Source of the DNA: Candidatus Haliotispira prima
GTDB taxonomy: Bacteria; Spirochaetota; Spirochaetia; SP-2023
Assembly: GCA_029867005.1 (NCBI GenBank)
Contig: CP123443.1
Span: 558,001-622,000 of the forward strand
Length of the DNA stretch: 64,000 nucleotides
Direction of reading: 5' to 3'
A model generated the notes under the pieces. That model saw only the letters and a list, made by a program, of their open reading frames with translations. It searched no databases and was not told where the DNA came from. This document shows positions 15,676-25,300 of this stretch, in pieces (within the stretch, counting starts at the first letter, position 1; each line of letters starts with the position of its first letter). A program made the translations under genes and the position numbers.

Positions 15676-16728
15676 ATGAACGAAGAAGTGACAAAGCCCG
15701 GTTACAGAGAGGCATTGCGCCGGAGCTACCGGGAGGCTGGCAACAATATCTGTCTGGGGCTGGACCCGCAGTGGCGAAAGCTGCCGGGAGAATACCGCAA
15801 AGTCCTTTCGATTCGTCCGGAGCACCATGAAATTGTGTCATTGCCGGATTGTACGGCTGTTCAGGATTTTTTGGAAGCTTCGCTGCAAAGTTTGCAGAGC
15901 GAAGGGCTTTGTCCGGCGGCCTTCAAGCCGAACCAAGGGTATTTTTTGGCCCTGGACCGTCCGCTTCTGGCATTGGAAGAAGACAGACAGCTACAGGACC
16001 GTGCCTTCGGCGGCAGCCGCCTGCTGGCTTGGCTGCACCGTTATTTGAGCCGGAATTTTCCCGGCGTCCCCATCATTCTGGATTTTAAAAAGGGAGACAT
16101 CGCCCGCTCTTCGAGCAATTATGCCGAAGAAGGTTTTGCTTTGTGGGGCAGTGATGCGGTGACCGTCAGCCCCTACATGGGTTCAGATTCCGTCTCTCCC
16201 TTCGGCGAGGAGCTGGGCCGGCACCTGGGAGAAAACCGGCCGGTTCGCAGTCTCTCCTGCGCTCTGCCTTGTGGCAGTGGTGGGGTCTACAGTTTGCTGC
16301 GCACTTCTAACCCGGGTGGCTGCGATCTGCAAGATTTGCCGATACGCGGTGGCTCCGGAAGTTTGGAAAGTGGAGGAGACCGGCAGGACCTGTGCCTGTA
16401 TCAAAAACTGGCTCAAACTTTGTTGCGTTGGCGTGACGAGCAGAAACTTCCCGGTTTGGGGGCCGTAGTCGGGGCCACTTCTTTAACCGAGTTGTATCAG
16501 TTGGCGCAATTTTTTCGGGAAGAGGAATTCCCTCTGCTTATTCCCGGTGTGGGCAAGCAGGGTGGTTCGTTTCGCGATGTGCAACAAAAATTGCGGGAAG
16601 CCGGCTATCCGCCGGAGCTTGCCCGCATCAATCTGTCCGGCGGACTGCTGCAAAGCTGGCCGGACGGACAGGAGGCCCCTGCTGACTGGGAGCAGCACAT
16701 TTGTCGAAAAATGAAGGAACTGCTGTAA
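15676..16728 (+). CDS. pyrF: Orotidine 5'-phosphate decarboxylase
   Basis: PyrF decarboxylates OMP to UMP, the last step of UMP synthesis. At 350 residues it belongs to the longer second type of OMP decarboxylase. The catalytic Asp/Lys array is visible in ILDFKKGDIARSSSNYA (about 134-150). The N-terminal ICLGLDPQ (about 24-31) and the phosphate-side LLIPGVGKQGG (about 289-299) fit. It completes a pyrBI-pyrE-pyrF cluster on one strand. Confidence 0.92.
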   Translation: MNEEVTKPGYREALRRSYREAGNNICLGLDPQWRKLPGEYRKVLSIRPEHHEIVSLPDCTAVQDFLEASLQSLQSEGLCPAAFKPNQGYFLALDRPLLALEEDRQLQDRAFGGSRLLAWLHRYLSRNFPGVPIILDFKKGDIARSSSNYAEEGFALWGSDAVTVSPYMGSDSVSPFGEELGRHLGENRPVRSLSCALPCGSGGVYSLLRTSNPGGCDLQDLPIRGGSGSLESGGDRQDLCLYQKLAQTLLRWRDEQKLPGLGAVVGATSLTELYQLAQFFREEEFPLLIPGVGKQGGSFRDVQQKLREAGYPPELARINLSGGLLQSWPDGQEAPADWEQHICRKMKELL

Positions 16729-16983
16729 AAGGTTTTACGGCGGAACCGGGAGCCGGGCACAGAGATGGCCCTTCCTTTGATGTGCAAGAAACAGTATATT
16801 GTCGTCCATTGAACGATTCCCACCTTTGTGACTTGTTACCGTGCGAACCAAGGCTTTTCTGTCGAGGGAGTCTTGAGGCATGGAAAAGTGGGGGATTCCG
16901 AAGAGTGGAAAGATTCGTAAGGGTGCGAAGACTACGGTCAAGCTGTAAATATATGGCCTGATCCTGTCACGGGAGTATAATAC

Positions 16984-17475
16984 ATGAATGTAGCTATTTT
17001 TATGGGCAGCAAGAGTAACGCTGCGGGGTTGAAGCCGGCAGCGGACTGTTTGGCAGAATTTGGTATTGCCTACCAGGCCCACATCCTGTCGGCCCATCGA
17101 GTGCCGGAGGTACTGGTGCAGACACTGGAAGATTGCGAGCGAAACGGTACGGAGTGTATCATTGCCGCCGCCGGACTGGCCGCCCATTTGCCCGGTGTCA
17201 TCGCCGCCCATACGACCCTGCCGGTCATCGGTGTGCCAATGGCCGATGCCATTGGCGGCTTGGATTCTCTATATTCCATGGTTCAAATGCCCAAACCGAT
17301 TCCGGTAGCCACGGTGGGCCTCGGTAATGCCTACAATGCGGCCATGCTGGCCGTGGAAATTTTGGCCGTCAAGTATCCGCAAATCAAAGAGCAACTGCGG
17401 CAGTTCCGTCAGGATATGAAACGCAGCTATCTGGAACAAAACCAAGGTGACCCGTTTCAAGGCGACTCTTTTTAA
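16984..17475 (+). CDS. purE: N5-carboxyaminoimidazole ribonucleotide mutase (class I PurE)
   Basis: PurE moves the carboxyl group of N5-CAIR to give CAIR in purine synthesis. The 163-residue protein carries MGSKSN (about residues 7-12), the active-site SAHRVPE (about 36-42) and AAHLPGV. VIGVPMADAIGGLDSLYSMVQMP and its surroundings match class I enzymes rather than the class II AIR carboxylases reported in some treponemes. No purK is seen in the window. The C-terminal codons run into a 15-bp tandem repeat. purC follows after about 145 bp. Confidence 0.9.
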   Translation: MNVAIFMGSKSNAAGLKPAADCLAEFGIAYQAHILSAHRVPEVLVQTLEDCERNGTECIIAAAGLAAHLPGVIAAHTTLPVIGVPMADAIGGLDSLYSMVQMPKPIPVATVGLGNAYNAAMLAVEILAVKYPQIKEQLRQFRQDMKRSYLEQNQGDPFQGDSF

Positions 17476-17563
17476 GCCGATCCGTTGTAAGCTGACTCGT
17501 TGCAAGCTGACTCGTTGCAAGCTGATCCATTTTAAGCCGATTCGTTTCAGGACAACTCGCTCT
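17444..17563 (+). repeat. 15-bp tandem repeat across the purE stop codon
   Basis: Eight consecutive 15-bp units (type AAGCTGACTCGTTGC) begin at 17444 inside purE and continue past its stop at 17473-17475. Units four and five are identical and the others are degenerate. The first two encode the repeated QGDPF/QGDSF end of PurE. Because 15 is a multiple of three, expansion would extend the tail without a frameshift. Confidence 0.8.
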
Positions 17564-17621
17564 AACGGGCCTTTATTGTTTCGTCCATCTTTCCCCGGGC
17601 AATTTATTGAGGAGATATACC

Positions 17622-18341
17622 ATGGCAAAAGATTTACTCTATGAGGGTAAGGCCAAAAAGATTTACAGTACGGACGATCCCAACCAAGTGCTGATTTACT
17701 ACAAAGACGATGCTACCGCGTACAACGGGGCCAAAGCGGGTAACATTGCCGGCAAGGGAGAAGTCAACAACAACATGAGTGCGCTGTTGTACGGGTTTCT
17801 GGAAAATTCGGGCATCGCCACCCACTTTATCTCCAAGGGTGGTGAGCGCGAGCAACTGTGCCATAAAGTGGACATTATTCCCGTAGAAGTTATCGTGCGC
17901 AATTTAATTGCGGGTTCCATGGCTCAACGCCTCAATATAGAGGAAGGTACCCGCCCGCTCAACTTGATTTACGAGCTGTGTTACAAGAATGACGATTTGG
18001 GTGACCCGCTCATCAATGAACATCACGCTGTGGCCCTGAGACTCAGTACCTACGAGGAACTGGGGCATATCGAAGTCATTACGCGGCGCATCAACGGTCT
18101 GCTGACTCGGGTTTTTGACAACATGGGTTTGACTCTCGTGGACTACAAATTAGAATTTGGCAGGGTGCCGGGGGACCCGAATGGTCGCATTTTACTGGCC
18201 GATGAAATCAGCCCGGACACTTGTCGTCTGTGGGACAAAAATACCGGAGAAAAAATGGATAAAGACCGTTTTCGCAGGGATTTAGGTGGTATTGAAGAGG
18301 CCTATCGGAAAGTGCTGGAACGGGTACAGAGTACCTTGTAA
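17622..18341 (+). CDS. purC: SAICAR synthetase
   Basis: PurC ligates aspartate to CAIR using ATP. The ATG at 17622 after GAGGAGAT gives 239 residues, the normal length. Typical motifs are LLYEGKAKKIYST (about residues 5-17), DDATAYNGAKAG, EVIVRNLIAGSMAQR and the C-terminal LADEISPDTCRLWD (about 190-203). It lies between purE and purF. Confidence 0.95.
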   Translation: MAKDLLYEGKAKKIYSTDDPNQVLIYYKDDATAYNGAKAGNIAGKGEVNNNMSALLYGFLENSGIATHFISKGGEREQLCHKVDIIPVEVIVRNLIAGSMAQRLNIEEGTRPLNLIYELCYKNDDLGDPLINEHHAVALRLSTYEELGHIEVITRRINGLLTRVFDNMGLTLVDYKLEFGRVPGDPNGRILLADEISPDTCRLWDKNTGEKMDKDRFRRDLGGIEEAYRKVLERVQSTL

Positions 18342-18369
18342 CGGTTCCGGAGAGGGTCAGCCCCCGAAA

Positions 18370-19980
18370 ATGAATATTATGTGTTCTATGCCTTCCCCGT
18401 CCGCTGTAAGGGCGGATGCTCCGAAGCCTGCCGATTGCGGACCGGGAGAGAAGTGTGGTATTGTGGGCATACACCATCCCGGCAACGAGAACGTTGCCCC
18501 TCTGCTGTACTACAGTTTGTTTTCTCTGCAACACCGTGGTCAGGAGAGTGCCGGTATCAGTGTTTATGATTCTGCCGGCGGCAGAATACAACGGTATAAA
18601 AGCCCTGGTCTGCTGAGTGAGAATTTTAGCAAAGAAGATTTGAACAGGCTGTTTGGTCATGTTGGTGTGGCGCATGTGCGCTACGCCACTACAGGCGAAT
18701 CCAGTCCGGAAAATATCCAGCCCATCGAGCACGACTCGATACATGGCAATATTGCTCTGGCCCATAATGGCAATCTGACCAACACGAAAGAATTGCGGAA
18801 ACGGCTTCAGAAGAAGGGCCTCGGTTTTGTGTCTTCGAGCGATACCGAAGTGTTTCTCAAGTTGTTTACCTACCATGCCCGAAAAGACGAGCGGAATGTA
18901 GACGAATTGCTGAGTAGCCTTGATACGGAGGCACAGACTGGTTATCCCTTGCTTGAATACGCTTTGCTCAAGGCCCAGGAGGAGACCGAAGGTGCCTATT
19001 CCATCGTCATCGGTTTGGAAGATAAACTGCTGGCGGTGCGCGATTGTTTTGGTATCCGACCCTTAGTCATCGGGCGCAGAGAAAACCCGGACGGCACGGC
19101 CTTGCACGTGCTGGCCTCTGAGACATGCGCTCTGGATGCCATTGGCGTGCCCTACCTGCGTGATGTTGAGGCCGGAGAAAGTGTCATCATTGACAACGAC
19201 GGTCTGCACAGTTTGGGTTTAAAGGCTCGAAAGAGCCGTTCGATGTGTGCCTTTGAATATATTTACTTTGCCCGCAGTGATTCTTATCTGGAAGAAATCA
19301 GCGTCCACGATGCGCGTTACCGCGCCGGGGAACTGCTGTATCAGCAGGAAGCCGGACAGGAGACAAGCTGCGGCCTTCCGGAGGTGGTGGTCGGCGTGCC
19401 GGATTCCGGCCTGGCGGCGGCTATTGGTTACGCAGAAGCGAGCAAACTGCCGCTGCGGGCCGGAATCGTCAAAAACCGTTATGTGGCCCGCAGTTTTATC
19501 CAGCCGGACAATGCGGAACGCCAGGCCATAGTCAAGGTCAAATTTAATGTAGTTAAGCACTTGGTAGCCGGAAAGTCCGTGTTGGTAATCGACGATTCAT
19601 TGGTGCGTGGCAATACTTCCCAACTCTTGGTGCAGGAATTGCGGAATGCCGGGGCCCGAGAGGTCCATTTTCGCTTGGCTTCGCCTATGGTCAGCTATCC
19701 CTGCTTCTATGGTATAGATTTCCCTACTCGCGAAGAACTGCTGGCCTACGGCAGGGATTTGGAAGGGCTGCGTCAAAAGATTAATGTGGAGAGTCTGGCT
19801 TTCCTGACTTTGGAAAATCTGGCACTCTCCACCGGACGGGGTAAAAATCTTTGTACGGGGTGCTTCACCGGGCTCTACGCCGGGGGTTTCTACGATGACG
19901 TACAGCAGTGCTATCAGCCATTTGCATCCGACCCGGAGCCTGACTATACTCCCGGCGGCTCCGGAGAGCTTTTTTCATGA
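18370..19980 (+). CDS. purF: Amidophosphoribosyltransferase
   Basis: PurF makes phosphoribosylamine from PRPP and glutamine, the first committed purine step. The glutaminase nucleophile is Cys29 in KCGIVGI, so a propeptide of 28 residues must be removed. The QHRGQESAGI (about 53-62) and HNGNLTN segments confirm the N-terminal amidotransferase. The PRPP motif VLVIDDSLVRGNTS (about 406-419) marks the transferase half. C-terminal cysteines (LCTGCFTGLY) suggest an iron-sulfur cluster, as in the Bacillus-type enzymes. The ATG at 18370 is the likely start, but two later ATGs are possible. It follows purC by 28 bp. Confidence 0.93.
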   Translation: MNIMCSMPSPSAVRADAPKPADCGPGEKCGIVGIHHPGNENVAPLLYYSLFSLQHRGQESAGISVYDSAGGRIQRYKSPGLLSENFSKEDLNRLFGHVGVAHVRYATTGESSPENIQPIEHDSIHGNIALAHNGNLTNTKELRKRLQKKGLGFVSSSDTEVFLKLFTYHARKDERNVDELLSSLDTEAQTGYPLLEYALLKAQEETEGAYSIVIGLEDKLLAVRDCFGIRPLVIGRRENPDGTALHVLASETCALDAIGVPYLRDVEAGESVIIDNDGLHSLGLKARKSRSMCAFEYIYFARSDSYLEEISVHDARYRAGELLYQQEAGQETSCGLPEVVVGVPDSGLAAAIGYAEASKLPLRAGIVKNRYVARSFIQPDNAERQAIVKVKFNVVKHLVAGKSVLVIDDSLVRGNTSQLLVQELRNAGAREVHFRLASPMVSYPCFYGIDFPTREELLAYGRDLEGLRQKINVESLAFLTLENLALSTGRGKNLCTGCFTGLYAGGFYDDVQQCYQPFASDPEPDYTPGGSGELFS

Positions 19981-20185
19981 CGAACATAAAAGTTTTTGTC
20001 AAAGACAGAAAGAACACAGAAATTATGCGACGAGAGTCTGTTTTATTACCTGTTTTCGTCTGTTTTTGTTTATGGCGCAAAGCGGTTTCCCGGTGCCAAA
20101 GCTTGGCATCAAAGCTTGGCACGAAGGTTCGGAACTAAGCTTGGAAACTAAGTTTCGGCACCACAATATTGGGGAATAGGATAGG

Positions 20186-21295
20186 ATGGACTATAAGGAC
20201 AGCGGAGTTGATAAAGAGCGCGGCTACCAACTGGTTCAGAAGATACGGGAGCAGGAGGTGAAGACTTCCGGACAGCAAAATATCCTGGGAGGGGTCGGTG
20301 GCTTTGCCTCTCTGTATGCCTTGAAGGGCTACCGGGATCCCGTCTTGGTCAGCGGTACGGATGGGGTTGGTACCAAACTAAAACTGGCCTTTGATTTTGG
20401 TATTTATGACACCGTGGGCCAAGACTGTGTGGCCATGTGCGTGAATGACATTTTGTGTACCGGAGCCGAACCTTTGTTCTTTCTGGATTACATAGCCTGT
20501 GACCGGCTCGATGTGGAAATTGCCTCGGCCTTAGTGGGCGGTATTTCGCAGGCTTGTGAGAGCATTGATATTCCCTTGTTGGGCGGTGAGACCGCCGAAA
20601 TGCCGGGTTTTTACAACAATGGTTTGTACGATATGGCCGGTTTCTGTGTCGGTGTGGTCGAACGGGACCAAATCCTGTCTCGGGAGCAGAGTCGGCCCGG
20701 AGATGTGATTATTGGCTTGGCCGGCAGTGGTCTGCACTCCAATGGCTTTTCTCTGGTGCGCAAGGTGCTGGCTAAAAGCGAAGAGAAGTACGGCCCGATA
20801 GACTATGATCGGCCCCTGCCCGAATTGAGTGGCGGAGAATCGGGGGGTATAGAAGGGAGCAGACAAAGCCTGAAACAACTACTGTTGGAACCAACGGTTC
20901 TCTACGCTCGAGTCCTGCCCAAATTGCGGGAGTGGGGCGATAAAGTCCATTCGATTGCCCATATTACCGGTGGCGGTATCCACGAAAACCTGCCCAGAGC
21001 CTTGGCTGACGGCCTTTGCGCCGAAGTCCAAACAGGGCAGATTCGGACATCGGAAATCTTCCGCTTTATCCGGAACCCGGCGAGTTATCTGGTTCCGGGA
21101 GAGTCCGCCCAAGCCCTGATCTCGGAAGAGGAAATGTGGCACACTTTTAATATGGGTCTGGGTTTGGCCGTTATTGTTGCCGGGGAAGCTGCCCGGGATA
21201 TTCTGGAATCTTGTCGTGATATTTACCCTGCCGACATTATTGGTCGGGTGTTAGAGGAGGACGGGGGAGATTTGCCCCGAGTTCGATTGGTATGA
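20186..21295 (+). CDS. purM: Phosphoribosylformylglycinamidine cyclo-ligase
   Basis: PurM (AIR synthetase) closes the imidazole ring using ATP. Motifs of the family are VSGTDGVGTKLKLAF (about residues 55-69), DCVAMCVNDILCTGAEPLFFLDYIA, LLGGETAEMPGFY and GSGLHSNGFSLVRK. At 369 residues it is slightly longer than usual. It ends in an ATGA overlap with purN, indicating translational coupling. Confidence 0.95.
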   Translation: MDYKDSGVDKERGYQLVQKIREQEVKTSGQQNILGGVGGFASLYALKGYRDPVLVSGTDGVGTKLKLAFDFGIYDTVGQDCVAMCVNDILCTGAEPLFFLDYIACDRLDVEIASALVGGISQACESIDIPLLGGETAEMPGFYNNGLYDMAGFCVGVVERDQILSREQSRPGDVIIGLAGSGLHSNGFSLVRKVLAKSEEKYGPIDYDRPLPELSGGESGGIEGSRQSLKQLLLEPTVLYARVLPKLREWGDKVHSIAHITGGGIHENLPRALADGLCAEVQTGQIRTSEIFRFIRNPASYLVPGESAQALISEEEMWHTFNMGLGLAVIVAGEAARDILESCRDIYPADIIGRVLEEDGGDLPRVRLV

Positions 21296-21960
21296 GTAGA
21301 AACGTTTTTCAATCTTCACAAGCTTCACAACCTCTGCGGATTGCCGTGCTGGCTTCCGGCAGTGGCACGACTTTGAAGTATTTGCTGGATAAGATCGAAG
21401 CCGGAAAGCTGAAAGCCCAAGTTGTGGCTGTGTTTGCGGACCGTGACTGCGAGGCTCTGAATCGGGGGCAGGGTATTGTCGGGTTGCGTAGGGAGTTGTT
21501 CGACCGGAAATGCTTGGCTAAAGAGGAGCTGGACCGGGCCTTGGCTGACGCTATCGAACAATCAGGGGCTGATTTTGTATTGTTGGCCGGCTACCTTTCG
21601 GTGATTGGTCCCCGCGTGCTCTCCGGCAGGCTGTCCCGTGAGGGGCGTATCTTGAACGTTCATCCCTCGTTGCTGCCAAAATATGGCGGCATGGGAATGT
21701 ATGGTATTCGTGTGCACCGCGCCGTGCTGGAAGCCGGGGAGCCGGTTTCCGGCTGTACTCTGCACCGGGTTAGTGCCGAAGTCGATAGAGGGGCCATCCT
21801 GGCGCAGTGCAAGGTGGAAATTAGGGACTGTGACTCGGCTGAAAAAATTGCTGAGAAGGTTCAGGGCCTGGAAAAAAAAATGCTGTTGGAATATTTGCAG
21901 GAGGAGATCGCTGAGAAGATCACTTCGGAGAAGGTTCCTTTGGAAGAGGTCCTTGCGTAA
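21292..21960 (+). CDS. purN: Phosphoribosylglycinamide formyltransferase
   Basis: PurN transfers a formyl group from 10-formyl-THF to GAR. The 222-residue protein has RIAVLASGSGTTLKYLL (about residues 16-32) for phosphoribosyl binding. The catalytic Asn and His lie in ILNVHPSLLPKYGGMG (about 122-137) and the Asp in SAEVDRGAILAQ. It overlaps the purM stop by 4 bp. The C-terminal tail is somewhat extended and acidic. Confidence 0.93.
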   Translation: MSRNVFQSSQASQPLRIAVLASGSGTTLKYLLDKIEAGKLKAQVVAVFADRDCEALNRGQGIVGLRRELFDRKCLAKEELDRALADAIEQSGADFVLLAGYLSVIGPRVLSGRLSREGRILNVHPSLLPKYGGMGMYGIRVHRAVLEAGEPVSGCTLHRVSAEVDRGAILAQCKVEIRDCDSAEKIAEKVQGLEKKMLLEYLQEEIAEKITSEKVPLEEVLA

Positions 21961-22211
21961 GGATCCTGTCCGCAGTCCGGGTTTACGTTGGTCTTGATTT
22001 GGGGCCTGTAAAGGGAGAGGTGGATGCGGATGTACAGGTGGAGAAAACCCGTCAAATCGCCGGGCGTTCTCTTCAATTTTTAAATTAGATCTGCCGGAAA
22101 CAATAATGAAATTAGAGATACTAAAATTATATTTATAGCATATTTACATATCTATATATCCGGATATGGCAAAACCGGGTTCATTTTTCCTCTGAAAGCA
22201 CAGATACATAT

Positions 22212-22239
22212 TTGACAAAAGTAGATATTTTGTTAGTAT
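22212..22239 (+). promoter_or_regulatory. Sigma70-like promoter of the giant lipoprotein gene
   Basis: TTGACA (22212-22217) and TAGTAT (22234-22239) are spaced by 16 bp in an AT-rich stretch, about 145 bp upstream of the ATG at 22386. The rest of the 21961-22385 gap shows no gene. Confidence 0.5.
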
Positions 22240-22385
22240 GTCGTAGCCTAATGTCTGGGTTGCCGCCGCTATTGATGGCCTCCCCGGAAGTTGTTTTTAA
22301 AATTATTCTGTATCTTATTTATTTTTCTATCTATTTTTTGTCATCCCATTTGTTATAGCTAAATCCCCGTTCTGGAGTTGTCGTA

Positions 22386-25300
22386 ATGATGTGCTGCAAC
22401 CATAAAAATATTTCTTCCGGTGGTGTTTCGGCCCGGATAAAAATGATCGTTGCCTTTTGGGTACTGTGGATACTGCCAATTTTTGTGTGGAGTTGTGAAC
22501 AATCTTCAAGTAAAGGTACCAAAGCCAAAGAGTCTTATGTGGTCATAAGCGAAAAATCGGAGACCGGTGGTAGCGCAGGCTATGTCTTTGAGATTTCCAG
22601 CTTCGTCAGTGTCGATCAAATGGTCTACGATAAAGGATCGGTACCCAATGATAAATTGATGGCAATCTGGGAGTCCAGCTCCGTGCGCTGGGGTTTCCGC
22701 AAGAAGAACAGCCCGGAACAGGTCTACTGGGTACAGAAAAGCACAAACTATACAAAGGATGACGGAATTACCTACTCCATTGAGGCGAATGATGCCGACA
22801 AGGCCAAGTTTATTCCGCAGGAGTTGCCTCCGGCTCTCTTCCAAGAGCCGGAGGCAAATCTTGAGATATACGTTTTGGTCGTTGTGGAAGACTATCAAAC
22901 TTCGGGAACCTACGATGTCCCCGCAGATTTTAAGACCAAAATTATGCAGGCAACGGAGATTTCGGGTCAGATTGCCGGTCCGACCGGTGGCGGTTCCTTA
23001 GTGGTTCCCGGTGCCTCTGTTTATTACATCCACAAAAATACCGGCAAGATTTTTCAGGCATTCTCGGATGTGAGCGGAGACTATCGGCTTCTGGTACAGT
23101 ACTATGGCCAGTTTTTCCGGGTGGTGCTGACTTCGGGTATGGCCCCCCACGTTTCCTCTTACGATCTGCAATATGTGGAAGGACGAGCTACAATCAAGGG
23201 CGAAAACCTAAGGTTGAGTGCTTCGGCCGGCAGTGGTGGTGCGGCGGCCAACCAACTGTATGATATTACTTCAGGAAATTTGGGTTCTCCGGGGGATACG
23301 AGTGGCGGCTTGGTGAGCGGAAGTACGGTCGACACACAAAATACGAAGATGATTCCGGGTGTCTTTCTTCTGTTCTACGACAAGAGCGGGAAGCGGATTT
23401 ACTTTTTGAAATCGGGTACTGACGGTCGTTTCGAATTCCGTTTGCCGAGTGGGATACTTGTTTTTATACCGGCAGCTTATGGCTATGTGTCCACGGTTGG
23501 CTACGTGACCTTGGGTGGTACGGGGAGTGTTCCCTCATCTGTTTTGGGCATCGTGGGCTTTGGGCCGGCTCCCGGGGTTCAGATTTCTGACCGGGATAAT
23601 GACGGCCTGCCTTCGGGGCAGGATCCGGATGACGGGAACTGGGATATTGACGGTGATGGTATCCCGGATGGTGCGGATGTGGATGTCAACGGCGATGGTA
23701 CAAATGATAACGGGACAGACAGCAACAACAACGGGATTAACGATAAATCCGATGTTCAAACCGGTGGTTTGGATAGTGACAATGACGGTATTAAGGATTC
23801 CCAAGATACAATAGATAATGGGGCAGATCAGGACAAAGACGGACTGCCCGATGCCATTGATCCCAACGATAGCAATCCGGATACGGACGGGGACGGCATC
23901 CCGGACGGTGCGGACGTAGATGTCAACAATGATGGGAAAAATGACAACGGCAGTGACCTTGATAATGACGGTATCAAAGACGCTGCGGACATGGACCGTG
24001 ATGGGGACGGGAATCCGGATCCGGGGAAACGGGACACGGATAATGACGGCATCACAGATGCCTTGGACCCTGTGAACAATAGTCTGGATGCAGATAAAGA
24101 CGGTTTGCCCGATGATCTTGATCCGAATGATAAGAACTGGGATACGGACGGAGACGGCATCCCGGACGGTGCCGATGTGGATGTCAACGGTGATAATATC
24201 AAGGATAATGGTGCGGATCTCGATGGAGATGGTATCAATAACCGTGCCGATGTGGATCAGAATCCGGGAAAGACGGACTCTGACGGTGACAGCATCATTG
24301 ATGATGTTGACACGATAGACAACAGACAGGACTTCGACGATGACGGGTTGCCGGCTGCAATTGACCCGAATGATACAAACAGCGATACGGACGGTGACGG
24401 AATTAAAGATGGTCATGATGCGGATGTGGATGGTGACGGGACCGTTGATAACGGCTTGGATGCTAACAGTGATGGTGTCCGGGACGATGCGGTCGGTGTG
24501 CTGAAACCGAGTTTATCCTGGACATTCAAGACTACGGAGACCAACGGCAACAAGTTTGACTTTGACGGCAGCACCCCCGTGAACGTGACGCTACAGGTTC
24601 TTGCGCAGACGCTGGGCGATAAGAATTTTACTTACAGGTGGTACAGGGGCACTACGGTGGCCGATGCCGTGTTGGACAGCAGTCAAACCGGTATTTCGGC
24701 AAATTTCTTGTTGAACAGTCCCGGCCCGAACCTGATTTTGGTCAAAGTTCGCAATTCCGGCGGCGAGGCTACGCTGTTCCATACTTATGACCTGAATAGA
24801 CCGCCCTACCGTTTGCAGATTACTTCTCCTTCGTCAGGACAGACTATTGATATCAGCGCGGGAACAGGTTTCCGGTTGAGTGCTGTTGCAAATGAAGACG
24901 ATGCCGGACAGGTGCTGAACTACAGTTGGATGATGGCCCCGGGCCGGGGAGTGACGAATACGAATACTTTTACGGCAATAAATCTGAATGCAGACGGTAC
25001 CTACGTCTTTACCCAATCCGGGGATTATACGCTGAAAGTACGGGTATCCGACGGGAATGGCGGTAGTGTCGAAAGTACGGTTAATGTGACTCTTCAAGGT
25101 TCATTGACGCGGCCGAGTATTGAGTCGATCCCTGCGACTTCGACCCCTGCGGCCCCGCAGGATAACCCGTTTCGTGGTGACGGTTCTGCGACTGCCAGTG
25201 CCCGGGTGACGGTGAACAATGTCGTTCGGGAGAATGGGGGTGTTGCGATTAGTTCGGTGCAATGGCTGGTGGACGGTGTAACCCGGACGGGTACTACGGC

